Numbered from the stretch's first letter, positions 11,101 to 20,790 are shown. The stretch: 64,000 nucleotides of DNA from Palaemon carinicauda (GCF_036898095.1 NC_090744.1:99638240-99702239), one strand, 5' to 3'. The notes: a model not told the origin generated them from the sequence alone. Numbers and translations: made by a program.

Positions 11101-12070
11101 CGAACATGCCTTCTGGCAGGTCCTGAGCCTGATAAGGCAACTTAACAGGCTTATGGACCCCGTGATCGCCCCCCGTGAAGGCAAGGACACTATCTTGGAT
11201 GAAGTGTTTGACGTTTGGAAGGCCCCTAAGTCCAGTGCGGCTCTGCCCTGGTCTCGGGGTCTGAAGAGTGCCAGAGCCAGAGCCAACGCTCAGCTCGCGA
11301 TTCTTGCCTCCTCCAGTTGTTCCTCTGCCGGGAACAAGCTCATCCCTCCTCCTCGTCTTCAGCAGAGGAGGTATTTTGAGATCTTGGGTGAGTCCAGTCT
11401 CGCTCTTCCTCTCCATCACTCCGTGGAGGAGCTGGCGAAGGGAGTTCCCCTTGAGAAGCTCTCTGCCCGGCAGGTGTCGTTCTCGGCGGCAGAGATCCTT
11501 AGCCATGAAAAGGTCGCGAAGTGTGCCATGCAGGCCACTTCGTTGCTGGACTTTTGGCTAGGAACTCTGGGCATCCTATTGCGCTCCGAGGACTTGTCTA
11601 AGGAGACCAATAGGAAGGCCCTGGAGACCTTCTTACTCTCGGGCACCCGCTCTATCGAGTTTTTGGCGCACCAGGTCACCACCCTGTGGGCCAACTCGGT
11701 GTTGAAGCGGCGCGATGCAGTGACCGAGAGATTCCATCCGAAGGTCCCCGCCGTGGATGTGTGTAGGCTCAGACATGCTTCCCTTCTTGGGGAGAACCTG
11801 TTTGAGCCTCAGGACATGGAGCGAACGGCTGAGAGGTGGAGGAAATCCAGCACGGACTCCCTCCTCCATAGGGCCCTTACAGCTCGGCCCTATAAGCCTT
11901 CAGCTCCGCCGCAACAGCAGCAGCAGCCTCGTAAGGCTCCGAAGCAGGCACCGGCAGTTAAGAAGGTGGTGTCTAAGCCCCAGCCCTTTCCAGCCAAGGT
12001 CAAGAGGGGCGGCAAGTCCTCCAGGGGAGGCAAGACTCCTAGGGGTAGCGGCCGCGGCCGCAAGCCCTAG
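8104..12070 (+). pseudogene. DIRS Gag-like ORF1, interrupted by frameshifts
   Basis: The likely original start is the ATG at 8104. Its frame reads DPHTLCPQCRGRRC, breaks within an AAAA run near 8178, and continues in another frame as TCSECREWSASQWEMFG. Together these form a Cys-rich module also found at 16062-16250. Next come acidic and proline-rich stretches and a very long Arg-Ser repeat region (about 9112-10330). After that is a conserved Gag-like helical region (about 11090-11880, for example FDVWKAPKSSAALPWSRGL and TLWANSVLKRRDAVTERFHP), then a Gln run and a Lys/Arg/Gly-rich basic tail ending at 12070. The middle frame has a TAA at 10625. Between about 10268 and 10640 the more Gag-like reading is in the next frame, so a pair of offsetting indels is likely. 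Function is inferred from position and family: nucleic-acid binding and particle formation. Confidence 0.75.
9112..10330 (+). repeat. 18-bp coding tandem repeat giving an Arg-Ser domain in Gag
   Basis: Units of about 18 bp (for example CGTCAGCGCTCTCCTGCT) encode ARQRSP-like hexapeptides many tens of times. A nearly perfect run of about six units lies at 9646-9740. Variants include ARPRDRSP in the last part. The codons vary between units (CGC TCT, CGA TCA, CGT TCC) while RSP stays, which suggests the peptide and not just the DNA was maintained. Confidence 0.85.
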
Positions 12071-12119
12071 GGGTGGCAGTCCCCCTGCGTGTCCACCTGT
12101 GGGGGGATGCCTTCATCGT

Positions 12120-13460
12120 TGCGTCCGCAGGTGGCAGCAACACGGGGCCGATGCTTGGAAGGTCTCAGTGATCGGCCAAGGCTATCGCGTCCCGTTCACA
12201 ACATCTCAACCTCCCCTGACAGCGAATCCAGTGTCGTTGAGGTCCTATGCCACGGGGTCGGCAAAGGGGCTGGCCCTTCGGGCTGGAGACTTGTCATCGA
12301 CCTCTCAGCTCTGAACGGGTTTGTCAAACAAACCCTGTTCAGCATGGAGACAGCAGACACGATCAGACTTGCGGTGAGACCACAAGACTTCATGTGCACA
12401 CTGGATCTAAAGGACGCGTACTTCCAGATCCCAATCCATCCGTCTTCCATGAAGTACCTGAGATTCTGCCTAGACGACAAGATCTACCAGTTCAAGGTGC
12501 TGTGTTTCGGTCTCTCCACAGCTCAGGTGTTCACCAGAGTGTTCACCCTGATTTCATCTTGGGCGCACAGGAACGGCATTCGTCTCCTTCGTTATCTGGA
12601 CGATTGGCTGATCCTAGCAGACTCGGAGTCGACCCTTCTTCGGCACCGAGACAGGCTTCTGGATCTTTGCCAGGATCTGGGGATCGTGGTAAACCTCGAG
12701 AAGTCCTCTCTGCAGCCGTCCCAACGACTGGTTTATCTAGGCATGCTAATAGACACCAATCTCCACAGACGACCGGATAGCAAGGCTGAGGAGGGTGGCG
12801 GAACCCTTCCTCAGGCGAGAAGAGCTCCCCGCCCAGTCGTGCTTGCGTCTCTTAGGTCACCTATCCTCCCTGGCTCGTCTGGTTCCAAACAGCCGCCTCA
12901 GGATGAGATCCCTACAGTGGCGGCTCAAGTCCCGGTGGAATCAAGGATCCGATTCTCCGGACATTCTGATCCCGATGGGGTCTTTGGAACAGACGGACTT
13001 GCGGTGGTGGGTGGTCGACGAGAACCTGCGGAAGGGAGTGAGTCTTCTCGTCCTCCCCCTGGAATTGACTCTGTTTTCGGACGCGTCAAAAGAAGGGTGG
13101 GGGGCGCACGTTCTGAACCAGAGGGCCTCAGGCCTTTGGTCAGAATCAGAAAAGTGCCTACACATCAACCTGCTAGAATTGAAGGCCGTCTTTCTGGCTC
13201 TTCAGCAGTTCCAACGGTCCCTGGCGGGTCACTCCGTGGTGGTGATGAGCGACAACACCACGGTAGTGGCTTATATCAACAAGCAGGGAGGCACTTTTTC
13301 GCAGCAGCTATCCCATCTTGCAGTAGAGATTCTGAGGTGGACCGAAATCCACTAGATAACACTATCAGCTCGCTTCATTCCTGGCAAGAGGAATGTGCTC
13401 GCCGACAGTCTGAGCAGGGCCTCGCAGATAGTGAGTACCGAGTGGTCTTTGGATCCTCAG
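12120..13460 (+). pseudogene. DIRS reverse transcriptase and RNase H, broken in several places
   Basis: The N-terminal RT entry (WQQHGADAWKVSVIGQGYRV, then GSAKG) is in one frame. Near 12270 it jumps to another frame at GWRLVIDLSALNGF, so the intervening segment seen in DIRS RTs appears deleted. The RT core then has LDLKDAYFQIPIH (motif A), FGLSTAQVFTRVF (motif B) and RYLDDWLILA (motif C, catalytic Asp pair). A frameshift near 12760 leads to RNase H: LFSDASKEGWGAHV (Asp), INLLELKAVFLAL (Glu), MSDNTTVVAYINK (Asp). A TAG at 13353-13355 then precedes FIPGKRNVLADSLSR, which carries the last active-site Asp. The enzyme would copy element RNA into DNA. As it stands this copy cannot make a full protein. 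Confidence 0.9.
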
Positions 13461-13840
13461 ATAGCCAACAAAGTCCTGACTTTGTGGGGTTCCTCGACTG
13501 TGGACTTGTTCGCGACAGCGTTGAACTTCAAGCTGCCCCTGTACTGCTCCCCAGTCCCGGACCCCAAGGCACTCTGGCAAGATGCTTTCCAGCAACGGTG
13601 GGACAACATCGGCGTGTACGCCTTCCCACCGTTCTGTCTGATGAGAAGGGTGCTCAACAGGACCAGACTATCGGTCAACTGTTTGATGACTGGTAGCTCC
13701 GCTATGGCATCACGCGGAATGGTTCCCGGACCTTCTGCAGCTCCTGACGGAGCTCCCGAGGGAACTTCCTCCATGACACGAGCTTCTCAGACAACCCCAC
13801 TCCGGCGTCCCTCACAAGGCCGTAGCCTCGCTTCGGCTTC
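13440..13840 (+). pseudogene. DIRS Dam-like methyltransferase-like region and RT-YR linker
   Basis: Directly after RNase H and in the same frame the reading is VDLFATALNFKLPLYCSPVP, then DAFQQRWDNIGVYAFPPF. This DIRS block, with its FPPF motif, resembles phage-type N6-adenine methyltransferases (xPPY/F active-site motif). Whether it is an active methyltransferase is inference. Near 13690 the sensible reading shifts frame to APLWHHAEWFPDLLQLL, then meets a stop near 13777. Similar blocks are present in the other two DIRS remnants (YAFPPF near 29530, IPPFCLIR near 33150). Confidence 0.6.
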
Positions 13841-13933
13841 ACGCCTGGAGACTATGCAGGGTCTCCTCACGGAGAGAGGCTTTTCGCAACAGGTTGCGGA
13901 GAGAATGTCTCGGCACCTGCGAAGGTCCTCTGA

Positions 13934-14890
13934 GGAGTCTACCAAGCAAAGTGGAGAGTCTTTTGTGGCTGGTGTCGTGGGAGGGGTCTCTCTCCACTCG
14001 ATGCCACTATTCCAGCAATAGCGGACTTCCTCGTTTATCTGCGGGAAGAAATGCGCCTTTCTGTCTCGGCAGTGAAAGGCTATCGCTCAGCCTTAAGCTT
14101 GGCCTTCAGGCTGAAGGGCGTGGATATTTCTTCATCGCTAGAACTCTCTTTACTCATACGTAGCTATGAGCTTACCTGCCTCCAGTCGGAAGTGAGACCT
14201 CCTCCTTGGAACGTGGTTCGAGTCCTCAGGTCTCTTAAGAGACCTCCCTTCGAACCATTACGCCAGGCCTCCGATCGCCACCTGTCTTGGAAGACGGCTT
14301 TCCTACTCGCTTTGGCTTCGGCCAAGCGGGTTAGTGAACTTCATGGTCTCTCGTACGACATCGCCCATTCAAGGGGATGGGGGGAGGTAACGTTCAGGTT
14401 CGTCCCTGAGTTTGTTGCCAAGACTCAGAATCCTGGAGTGCCGGATTCGCGGTTCGACTCTTTCAGGATCGCGAGTCTCCGTTCTGTAACAAGCGACCCA
14501 GACCAGCTGCTACTATGTCCAGTGAGGTGTCTGAGGCACTACTTGAAGAGAACGGCTGCAGTCCGTCCTCAAGTGCGAGCTTTGTTTGTGAGCACAGGCA
14601 GGACTAAGAGGAGGGTCACCAGGAACACCATCTCAGCTTGGATTCAAAGGGTTATCCACCATGCCTTGAATCCAGACCCTCCTCCGTCACGTCGCCCTAG
14701 GGCCCACGATGTCAGGGGTGTTGCTAGATCCCTGGCCTTCAAGAGAAACTTCTCTGTGATGCAGGTACTTCAAGCTGGGGTCTGGAAGCGTCAGACGACC
14801 TTCACAGCCCACTACCTGCAAGACGTGACCCACAGGAGCCTCGATACGTTTTCTATCGACCCTGTGGTGGCTGCACAACAGCTGGTCTAA
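13934..14890 (+). CDS. DIRS tyrosine recombinase (YR), core intact
   Basis: This open frame of about 318 codons ends at TAA 14888-14890. The N-terminal DNA-binding part reads PAIADFLVYLREE and VSAVKGYRSALSLAF. The catalytic part keeps the first Arg (LASAKRVSELHGLS), the HxxR box (RAHDVRGVARSLAF) and the nucleophilic Tyr (FTAHYLQDV). YRs of DIRS elements are thought to insert a circular cDNA by site-specific recombination, in place of an integrase. The first part of the domain (about 13855-13930, ERGFSQQVAERMSRHLR) is in a different frame, and a TGA at 13931 lies just upstream. A frameshift therefore separates the start from the core, and no good ATG for the intact part exists before about 14051. 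Of the three YR copies in the window this is the only one with all key residues. Confidence 0.88.
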   Translation, partial: GVYQAKWRVFCGWCRGRGLSPLDATIPAIADFLVYLREEMRLSVSAVKGYRSALSLAFRLKGVDISSSLELSLLIRSYELTCLQSEVRPPPWNVVRVLRSLKRPPFEPLRQASDRHLSWKTAFLLALASAKRVSELHGLSYDIAHSRGWGEVTFRFVPEFVAKTQNPGVPDSRFDSFRIASLRSVTSDPDQLLLCPVRCLRHYLKRTAAVRPQVRALFVSTGRTKRRVTRNTISAWIQRVIHHALNPDPPPSRRPRAHDVRGVARSLAFKRNFSVMQVLQAGVWKRQTTFTAHYLQDVTHRSLDTFSIDPVVAAQQLV

Positions 14891-15362
14891 CCTCAGGCTC
14901 CTTTTTGGACAAGTAGCAGTAGGTTGAGGGCGTTGTTACCCGGTCTTAGTCTGCGTGAATGAAAGAGTATGTCTGACTCTTACTACTTTCTTCATTCTCC
15001 CCTCTCTTGGGGAAGCACCATCCTGGTCCTCGCATAGCTGACCTCGACCTCTGCAGGTAACCCATGCTTCTTTGTGCTCCTAGTATTAAGCTTAATACTG
15101 TTGCGTCCCCATACCCTGACGAGGTGGTATTGGGAACGTCCTATCCTAGATTCCTATCTAAAGGTCTCAAGGTCAACTTCATAGGACGAGTCACACTTTC
15201 CTCCACACACTGCTTATGTAGGCCACTCGTTCCTAGTGATGCTAGGAACTTGTGAGGTGCAGGGGCTCCTTTTCTCTAGTGCTGCTCACTGAGAGATTGA
15301 GCTCCCGGGCAAGCCGAAGTCAGTAAGGCTGGGGACTTTCCACCCTTCCTAAGGGGTAAGTC

Positions 15363-15463
15363 ACCCAATGTAAATAGCGTGGTTTGTATTTCGGTTACGG
15401 AACAAATGACAAATTCGAAGATAATTTGTATATTTCCTAACCATACAAACCTTAGCTATTTAC
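15363..15463. repeat. DIRS element 1 internal complementary region
   Basis: The first half (from TAAATAGCGTGGTTTGTATT to ACGGAACAAAT) is the reverse complement of the left end at about 7757-7795. The second half (TTTCCTAACCATACAAACCT to TAGCTATTTA) is the reverse complement of the right end at about 15674-15708. The two are joined by a stretch of about 20 bp that is absent from the present right end. In DIRS elements this region templates the joining of termini in the circular intermediate. Confidence 0.88.
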
Positions 15464-15514
15464 ACATATGTGCCCGCCATCCCTGACCCCCAAGTCAAGT
15501 CCTACCTCTAAGTG

Positions 15515-15534
15515 AAGTGAAGCAAGTCACCGGT

Positions 15535-15565
<31 letters not shown>

Positions 15566-15690
15566 GGTAGCAAGCTACCCTTCCCCTAACCCCCGCTAAC
15601 TAGCGCGGGGGGTAATTAACCCTCGTTAAAACTATTGGATCGTCATTTCAGCTGCGCTGAAAAGGTAAACCCAATGTAAATAGCTAAGGT
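15515..15690 (-). repeat. DIRS element 1 right inverted terminal repeat
   Basis: Reverse complement of 7786-7940. It contains AAGTGAAGTGAAGCAAGTCA, CCCCCGCTAACTAGCGCGGG and GTAAACCCAATGTAAATAGC. It differs from the left arm by an expanded (GT)n followed by a run of about 20 G (15533-15568). Confidence 0.88.
15533..15568 (+). repeat. (GT)n followed by a poly-G run inside the right DIRS terminus
   Basis: A GT dinucleotide tract runs straight into about 20 consecutive G. The left terminus has only a short C-run and ACACAC at the same place. This is replication slippage after insertion, or an assembly-sensitive homopolymer. Confidence 0.8.
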
Positions 15691-15713
15691 TTGTATGGTT
15701 AGGAAAAATACAT

Positions 15714-16250
15714 CCGACCAGAGTTTTGTGTAGTTTACCCTACTTCCGTTTTCTGTGAGGACTACCCCAGGCAGAAGGATACGTGCCCTGAGGCCAATCC
15801 CGGGTCAGGCCGCGTGCTAGCTTGGGTCTCGACCCTCAGTAAGTTCTTTGGTCGCGTCGTGATATCATCTCGACGCTCTCCTCTCTCAGTGCGACTCTTT
15901 GTGTCCCGCGTGTCTCCCACTTGGTATCGCTGTGCTCTCCCTTGTGTTCTCGCGGTTTCGCTTGATATCCTTGTGCATTCCCTTGTGTTTCCACGTGTGA
16001 TCCTTATCCTTTTATCCTTCCCATTGCGTTCCTGTGTCTTGCGGTGTTGTGTTAGTGCGTGATGGAGCATCCCCGCCATTGTCCTGGGTCTAGGACCGGG
16101 AAGTCGTGTGGTGCGTTCTTATCCAAGCCGGAGGTTGATCCGCATTCCCTTTGCTCGTCCTGCAGAGGTAGAGTGTGTTCTCCAACGGACACGTGCCCGG
16201 AGTGCGTGTCGTGGAATGAGGTGCAGTGGGTACGTTTTGGTACTAAGAAG
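15714..16250 (+). mobile_element. 5' end of another DIRS-like element with Gag N-terminus
   Basis: This begins exactly where similarity to DIRS element 1 stops. After about 350 bp of CT-rich leader an ATG at 16062 opens 63 codons. They contain DPHSLCSSCRGRVC, then TCPECVSWNEVQWVRFGTKK. This Cys-rich module matches residue by residue the broken Gag start of element 1 (DPHTLCPQCRGRRC, then TCSECREWSASQWEMFG). The coding sequence is cut at 16250, where the dispersed SINE-like repeat starts. The fragment could have joined element 1 by insertion, deletion or template switching. Confidence 0.65.
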
Positions 16251-17795
16251 GTAAGTACCTCTTCTAGGAAAATGACACTCCAAAATGAAACCATTCCTCT
16301 CTAATCTTGTGTAGTGCCATAGCCTCTGTACCATGGTCTTCCACTGTCTTGGGGTAGAGTTCTCTTGCTTGAGGGCACACTCGGGCACACTATTCTATCT
16401 TATTTCTCTTCTTCTTGTTTTTTTTTAGGTTTTTATAGTGTATTTATGAAAGAATCACAGCGCTGGCAAGCACGACCGGGGAACAAGCAAAAATGCTGCC
16501 AGTGCTGTTATATACGATTACGTAAACCAGAAATACCGGGTTTTCAGAAAAGTGCTTTCCGGACATAGTATAAGCTTGAAACTCTAGGATTTAGTTCTAT
16601 TCAATTTAACTAGACGATCCTAAAAGTTTCAAGTCCCTATCTTATAAGGTTCGTGAAATATGACGTCAGAAATATGCAAAAAAAATAGCAAAAATGACGT
16701 CAACTTTCAGGTGTTCGATATAGAGTCATGGATAGACGCTTTTTAGCAAAGTTTCAACTCTATAATCTTAGCTTCTGAATGAGCTAGATATCTGTTCGAC
16801 CTCAGGTTTTGTAGATTATGTTTTAAATTGTGTATTAGGCTATGTGGGAATGTTTTGCGGTAATCACGAAGGCTGTAGTCACGTACTTAAGTTTCAAAAG
16901 GCATCAAACTGACATCTTTAAGCGAACTTTCAACGTTTATTTCTCAGCTTCTGAATAATAAGTTATAGACATGTTTGACCTCACATTTTGAAGATATGAC
17001 TATAAACTAGTTAATCTATACGCTTGCGTAAAAAAAGAGTGATATTTTACCCAAAAACCGATAAATCGGTTGGAACTTTTGACCGGGGAAACGTCTGTCT
17101 ATATCCGAACATAACTTGACAACAAAACGTTTACCCGATTGAGCGGTTTAAAGAATTGATATAAAAATTTTAACCGGGTGTCGCCGGTCGCTTGCTTTTG
17201 ACATTACCCATGGTCATAAAACAAAAAAATTCTGGGTAACGTACCTACAACTATAACTTTAAATAATAAAATAGCATACACGCCAACCTTTGATCACAGC
17301 CCTGGCAAGCGCGACCGGGGAACAAGCAAAAATGCTGCCAGTGCTGTGATCAAAGGTTGGCGTGTATGCTATTTTATTATTTAACGTTATAGTTGTAGGT
17401 ACGTTACCCAGAATTTTTTTGTTTTATGACTATGGGTAATGTCAAAAGCAAGTGACCGGCGACACCCGGTTAAAATTTTCATATCAATTCTTTAAACCGC
17501 TCAATCGGGTAAACGTTTTGTTGTCAAGTTATGTTCGGATATAGACAGACGTTTCCCCAGTCAAAAGTTCCAACCGATTTATCGGTTTTGGGGTAAAATT
17601 ATTTTAATGTTGTTACTGTTCTTAAAATAATTTATTTTGATTATTATTCATTACTTGTCTTATAGTTTATTTCCTTATTTCCTTTCCTCTTAGGGCTATT
17701 TTTTCCTGTTGGATCCCTTGGGCTTATAGCATAAAGCTTTTTCAACTATGGTTGTAGCTTAGCAAGTAATAATAATAATAATGATAATAGTAGGC
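16251..17795 (+). mobile_element. Dispersed SINE-like repeat, split by a foldback insertion
   Basis: The left part, 16251-16449, matches 1190-1365 of the copy at 888-1522 (CTTCTAGGAAAATGACACTC, TAGAGTTCTCTTGCTTGAGG, TTTTTATAGTGTATTTATG). The right part, 17601-17795, matches 1375-1522 (TAATGTTGTTACTGTTCTTA, GGGCTTATAGCATAAAG, AAGTAATAATAATAAT). The two parts join smoothly if 16450-17600 is removed, so the insertion is younger than the repeat. Confidence 0.75.
16450..17600. mobile_element. Foldback-type insertion with long inverted repeat
   Basis: The inserted segment holds an inverted repeat with arms of about 255 bp (17045-17299 and about 17344-17600). They are nearly perfect, for example CCGATAAATCGGTTGGAACT on the left with its complement near the right end. 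The arms are separated by a short core (17300-17343). The core itself forms a smaller hairpin (CCCTGGCAAGC against GCTGCCAGTGCTG) around ACCGGGGAACAAGCAAAAAT. Almost the same core occurs again at 16453-16512, at the left edge of the insertion, but without the long arms. The intervening 16515-17044 has no coding potential. I cannot assign a superfamily. Confidence 0.7.
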
Positions 17796-19658
17796 TTTGT
17801 GCCAGTGGCAATAGAACTAGTAAACCATATACTGTAGGTTTATGGCCTTCTTTCTCAATTTCCTTTTGATATGAAAAGTATTTCCTTTTTTTTATCTGAC
17901 TAGGGAAAGATTCCTACCAGTTCAATGGATATGTTCTGATGTAAAGGAGGTCTATCGAATGCGCCCGGCCTCCAGCTATTATTTGTTCAGCGACGAGAAT
18001 TATTTTGGATAATTTTTTGAAATTGAGGTTTTTGGAAGAAGAAATTATCTGTTGGCTATAGAAGTTTAGACCTTACCTGAGAAGCTAGTTTCATTAAGTG
18101 CTGTATCTTATTTTTTTCAGGGTTGAAAATATATCGTGGCATTTTACTTATTAAAACCCTACAGTTGTCTAAATGGACTACAGTAATATTTGAAATATTG
18201 ATGCCTTTCTTAAAAGGTCTTCCGTTTAAAGATTAGAAAAAAAAAATCTTTTAAAGATCTCACAGATATAATGGTTTACTTTTTGCCATTAACAGATGGG
18301 CTATTAACATTAGTATCGGAGAGACGTCTTGACAGACTATAGGTTGTCTCCTGTAATGGGATTTTGAGGGCTGGAAAGTTGCTTTCATCTCCTTGCCTTG
18401 TTTCAGGACCAATTATTTTTACACTAGATGTTAGACTCTGTGTCACATACCCTCTTTAGGTAGGAAAGGAGGGGATACGTCAGAGAGATATAAAGTTGTC
18501 TGATAACAGGACTGATATATTTAGAGTAAAAGTTCTAAATTGATTTCTTGGGTCACTTGTTTATAGTGAAGGTTTCAATGACACACCCTGAGTTAGTTTG
18601 AAGTCAGAGGAAGTACTTAAAGTTTGAATTCACAAAGTGGTTGTTTAGCTATTGCTCTTTATGTGGAAATTATTTTGGAAATGAGTGTTGAAATTGACTT
18701 AGTGGTTTACATAATTAGTTTTTCCAAAGCTTTATCGTAAGGAATCCTGGTTTTATTAGAAATTTACTGGTCAATATGTGCTGTGGTAAATTTGAGATAT
18801 GATATGAATAAAAATTTACTGGTGATTTATTTACATGAATTTAGTTGTAAGTTATACCTAGATTTTTTCTGAATGAGAAAGTTCATTTTATTATTCTGCA
18901 TAAGATTTCGTTGTAAAAGTTGATAGTGAGTATAAACTTGGAATTCAACTGAGAAATTGTATTGATTTCGAGTTTACTTTTTAAATTAGTCTTGATTGGT
19001 TGATAAATTTATTAATGTAGGTTGTTACTTCCTCATCGCTTTCCTTAACTATCTCACTTCCATCAGTGTGAATCAGCATTATGAACATCAGGGGAGTTTC
19101 ATAAAAATAAATTGAATTTCAGTGATAATATACAGTTTTATACTCACCCGATGCTCAGATGCATTTAGCCTTCCTCTTTCAGCGTCTAGGCACATTCCCA
19201 CTGGGAGGATGATCACTTTCTAACCACAACACATGGACTCTGATGAGCATCTATGTCCTCGACGTGTAGGACATAACTGATGAAGATCAACGTATAGGTG
19301 GCTCATTAGGATAAGTACGCATTACACACACTAGTTTTGAACTCGTTTTGTTTCACACTCATTCTGTAACAGAAAAGAGAAACAAATCTTTAGAAAAATC
19401 AGAAAACTGGTGGCCAGTAACTTGACATACAATCGTTTCAGCGGCCGAACACGAGTGAGGTATCGGGCACGAGTAACATCATACCAACCTATACGGTACG
19501 AGGAAGGGTGATGCAGACATACTAGGCTGCCAGACCCTTGATAAATCTTCAACTGGCCGTAATTAGCTTCGCCAGGAGAAACCCCAATTAAATGACTCCG
19601 GATTTTAGAGTTAGGACAATACAAATTATTTGAAAAATTTGTATTATTTTTTTACTGT
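17796..19658. other. ERLEC1 intron, no clear element
   Basis: AT-rich intron sequence. Around 19137-19330 the base composition changes, and TACTCACCCGATGCTCAG is reminiscent of DIRS termini such as the one at 24741, but no partner repeat was found, so it is not called. Confidence 0.4.
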
Positions 19659-19985
19659 GCTCAGGGTTGTTGTAACCTATTGGAAACGTCCCTGCCTGGC
19701 GATCTGCCAGACTGGGCTTCGAGTCCTGCTCAAGCTCAGTAGTATCTTGTAGGTAGTGTTTGCAACCTCACCATCCTTGTGAGGACGTGGAGTTTAGGTG
19801 AGCCTGTAAGTCTACCTGTTGAGTCATCGGCAGCCATTGCTTGGGCCTCCTTAGTCCTAGCTTGGGTGGAGAGGGCTTAAGCACTGTCCATATGTATATA
19901 TGGTCAATCTCTAAGGTACTATCCTGCTTGGCTATTGTCACTGTCCCTTGCATCTGCCATTCATGAGTGACCTTTAAACCTGATG
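19659..19985 (+). mobile_element. tRNA-derived SINE
   Basis: The head is tRNA-like: AACGTCCCTGCCTGGCGATC resembles an anticodon-arm region, and GGGCTTCGAGTCCTGCT fits an RNA polymerase III B box (GGTTCGANTCC type). It continues into a body containing CAACCTCACCATCCTTGTGA and GCCATTCATGAGTGACC that I recognise as a common decapod SINE body. This is not a functional tRNA gene: the acceptor stem and D-arm do not fold cleanly. Likely copied by a partner LINE. Confidence 0.65.
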
Positions 19986-20044
19986 TTCACATACATGTCT
20001 CCCTCCTCCCCATTGATTAGTGATGTCAAGAGACTAATGACTGA

Positions 20045-20240
20045 GTTTTTGACTTTTAGAACTTAAAAAGTTGTAAGTAGTAGGTCGTATCATCGACTAA
20101 TTAGTTGCCATCAACCACCCGATGGCGTGGTGGTTCCCAAAGGGAGAGACATTTTCCAAGGGGAGAAAACAGGAAATTTTTATTTTGGAGTAAATATCAA
20201 TACAGCTTCAAGTAGAACCAAAATGAACATTGGCAAATAT
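20045..20240 (-). repeat. Dispersed repeat, inverted partner of 4551-4735
   Basis: Its reverse complement contains TTTGGGAACCACCACGCCAT, GGTTGATGGCAACTAATTAG and TTGGTTCTACTTGAAGCTGT, in the same order as the copy at 4551-4735. Confidence 0.65.
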
Positions 20241-20454
20241 AAAAGTAATAAATTTTATGATTAAAATTCTGTTCTTTAAGATATTGAAGACTATTATTTT
20301 TTATCAATTGTGATTATATAATAATGGTTGTTACACTGATAATTTTCGTAAAATGTACAATGTGTAAAGTTGTGTTTATCAATAAAATTGTGTTTGGATG
20401 TTTAAATGCTGTAATTAGATAATAAAAACAGTACAATACAGTAATGCATATCTT

Positions 20455-20790
20455 TGTTGGTTCACGTACGGTATGTCAATTCCGACTTTACGTTACTCAT
20501 CTTTAAGTATTAAATGCAAAAGTAAAATCCACGTTACTCTGTTTTACCCGACCTTAGATCAGTTTCTGTGTTGTATAATTACTATAAAGTGTTGCACTGT
20601 ACAGAACTATACTTCACATGGAAGCTTATTAATATAGGTACTGTATCTGTTTTTATAAAATGATAGCAAGTTTTATGTATTCAGTACATAAATAGGGAAT
20701 ATATGTCGCTTTATAGGATGAAAATCTGACCTATGTAAAAAATATATTTAAGTCCGGTCTCTTGGAACCAATTATCGACTAAAGGTGCGA
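20455..20790 (-). repeat. MITE-like dispersed repeat, reverse copy
   Basis: The reverse complement begins near AATTGGTTCCAAGAGACCGG and ends with AACGTAAAGTCGGAATTGAC. It shares these end motifs with the copy at 3640-3995. The interior is AT-rich and diverged. It ends about 75 bp before an ERLEC1 exon. Confidence 0.45.

Larger units (their letters stand above)
7754..15713 (+). mobile_element. DIRS-type tyrosine-recombinase retrotransposon (element 1), nearly complete but mutated
   Basis: It has the full DIRS layout: inverted terminal repeats (about 7786-7940 and 15515-15690), Gag (8104-12070), reverse transcriptase and RNase H (12120-13460), a Dam-like methyltransferase-like segment, a tyrosine recombinase (13934-14890), and an internal complementary region (15363-15463). 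That region contains the reverse complement of both outer ends in tandem. DIRS elements integrate through a circular intermediate using the recombinase rather than an integrase, so no long direct target duplication is expected. The copy is in sense orientation within an ERLEC1 intron. Gag, RT and RNase H carry frameshifts, a deletion and stops, so this copy is not autonomous. The right terminus is about 20 bp shorter than the internal complementary region predicts. Confidence 0.92.

Noticed and set aside
19137..19330. Solo terminus of another DIRS family (ACTCACCCGATGCTCAG)
   Set aside because: Only a short resemblance to known termini in the window and no inverted partner or internal complementary region.
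19665..19745. tRNA gene
   Set aside because: The B box is present, but the cloverleaf is incomplete and the sequence continues into a SINE body.
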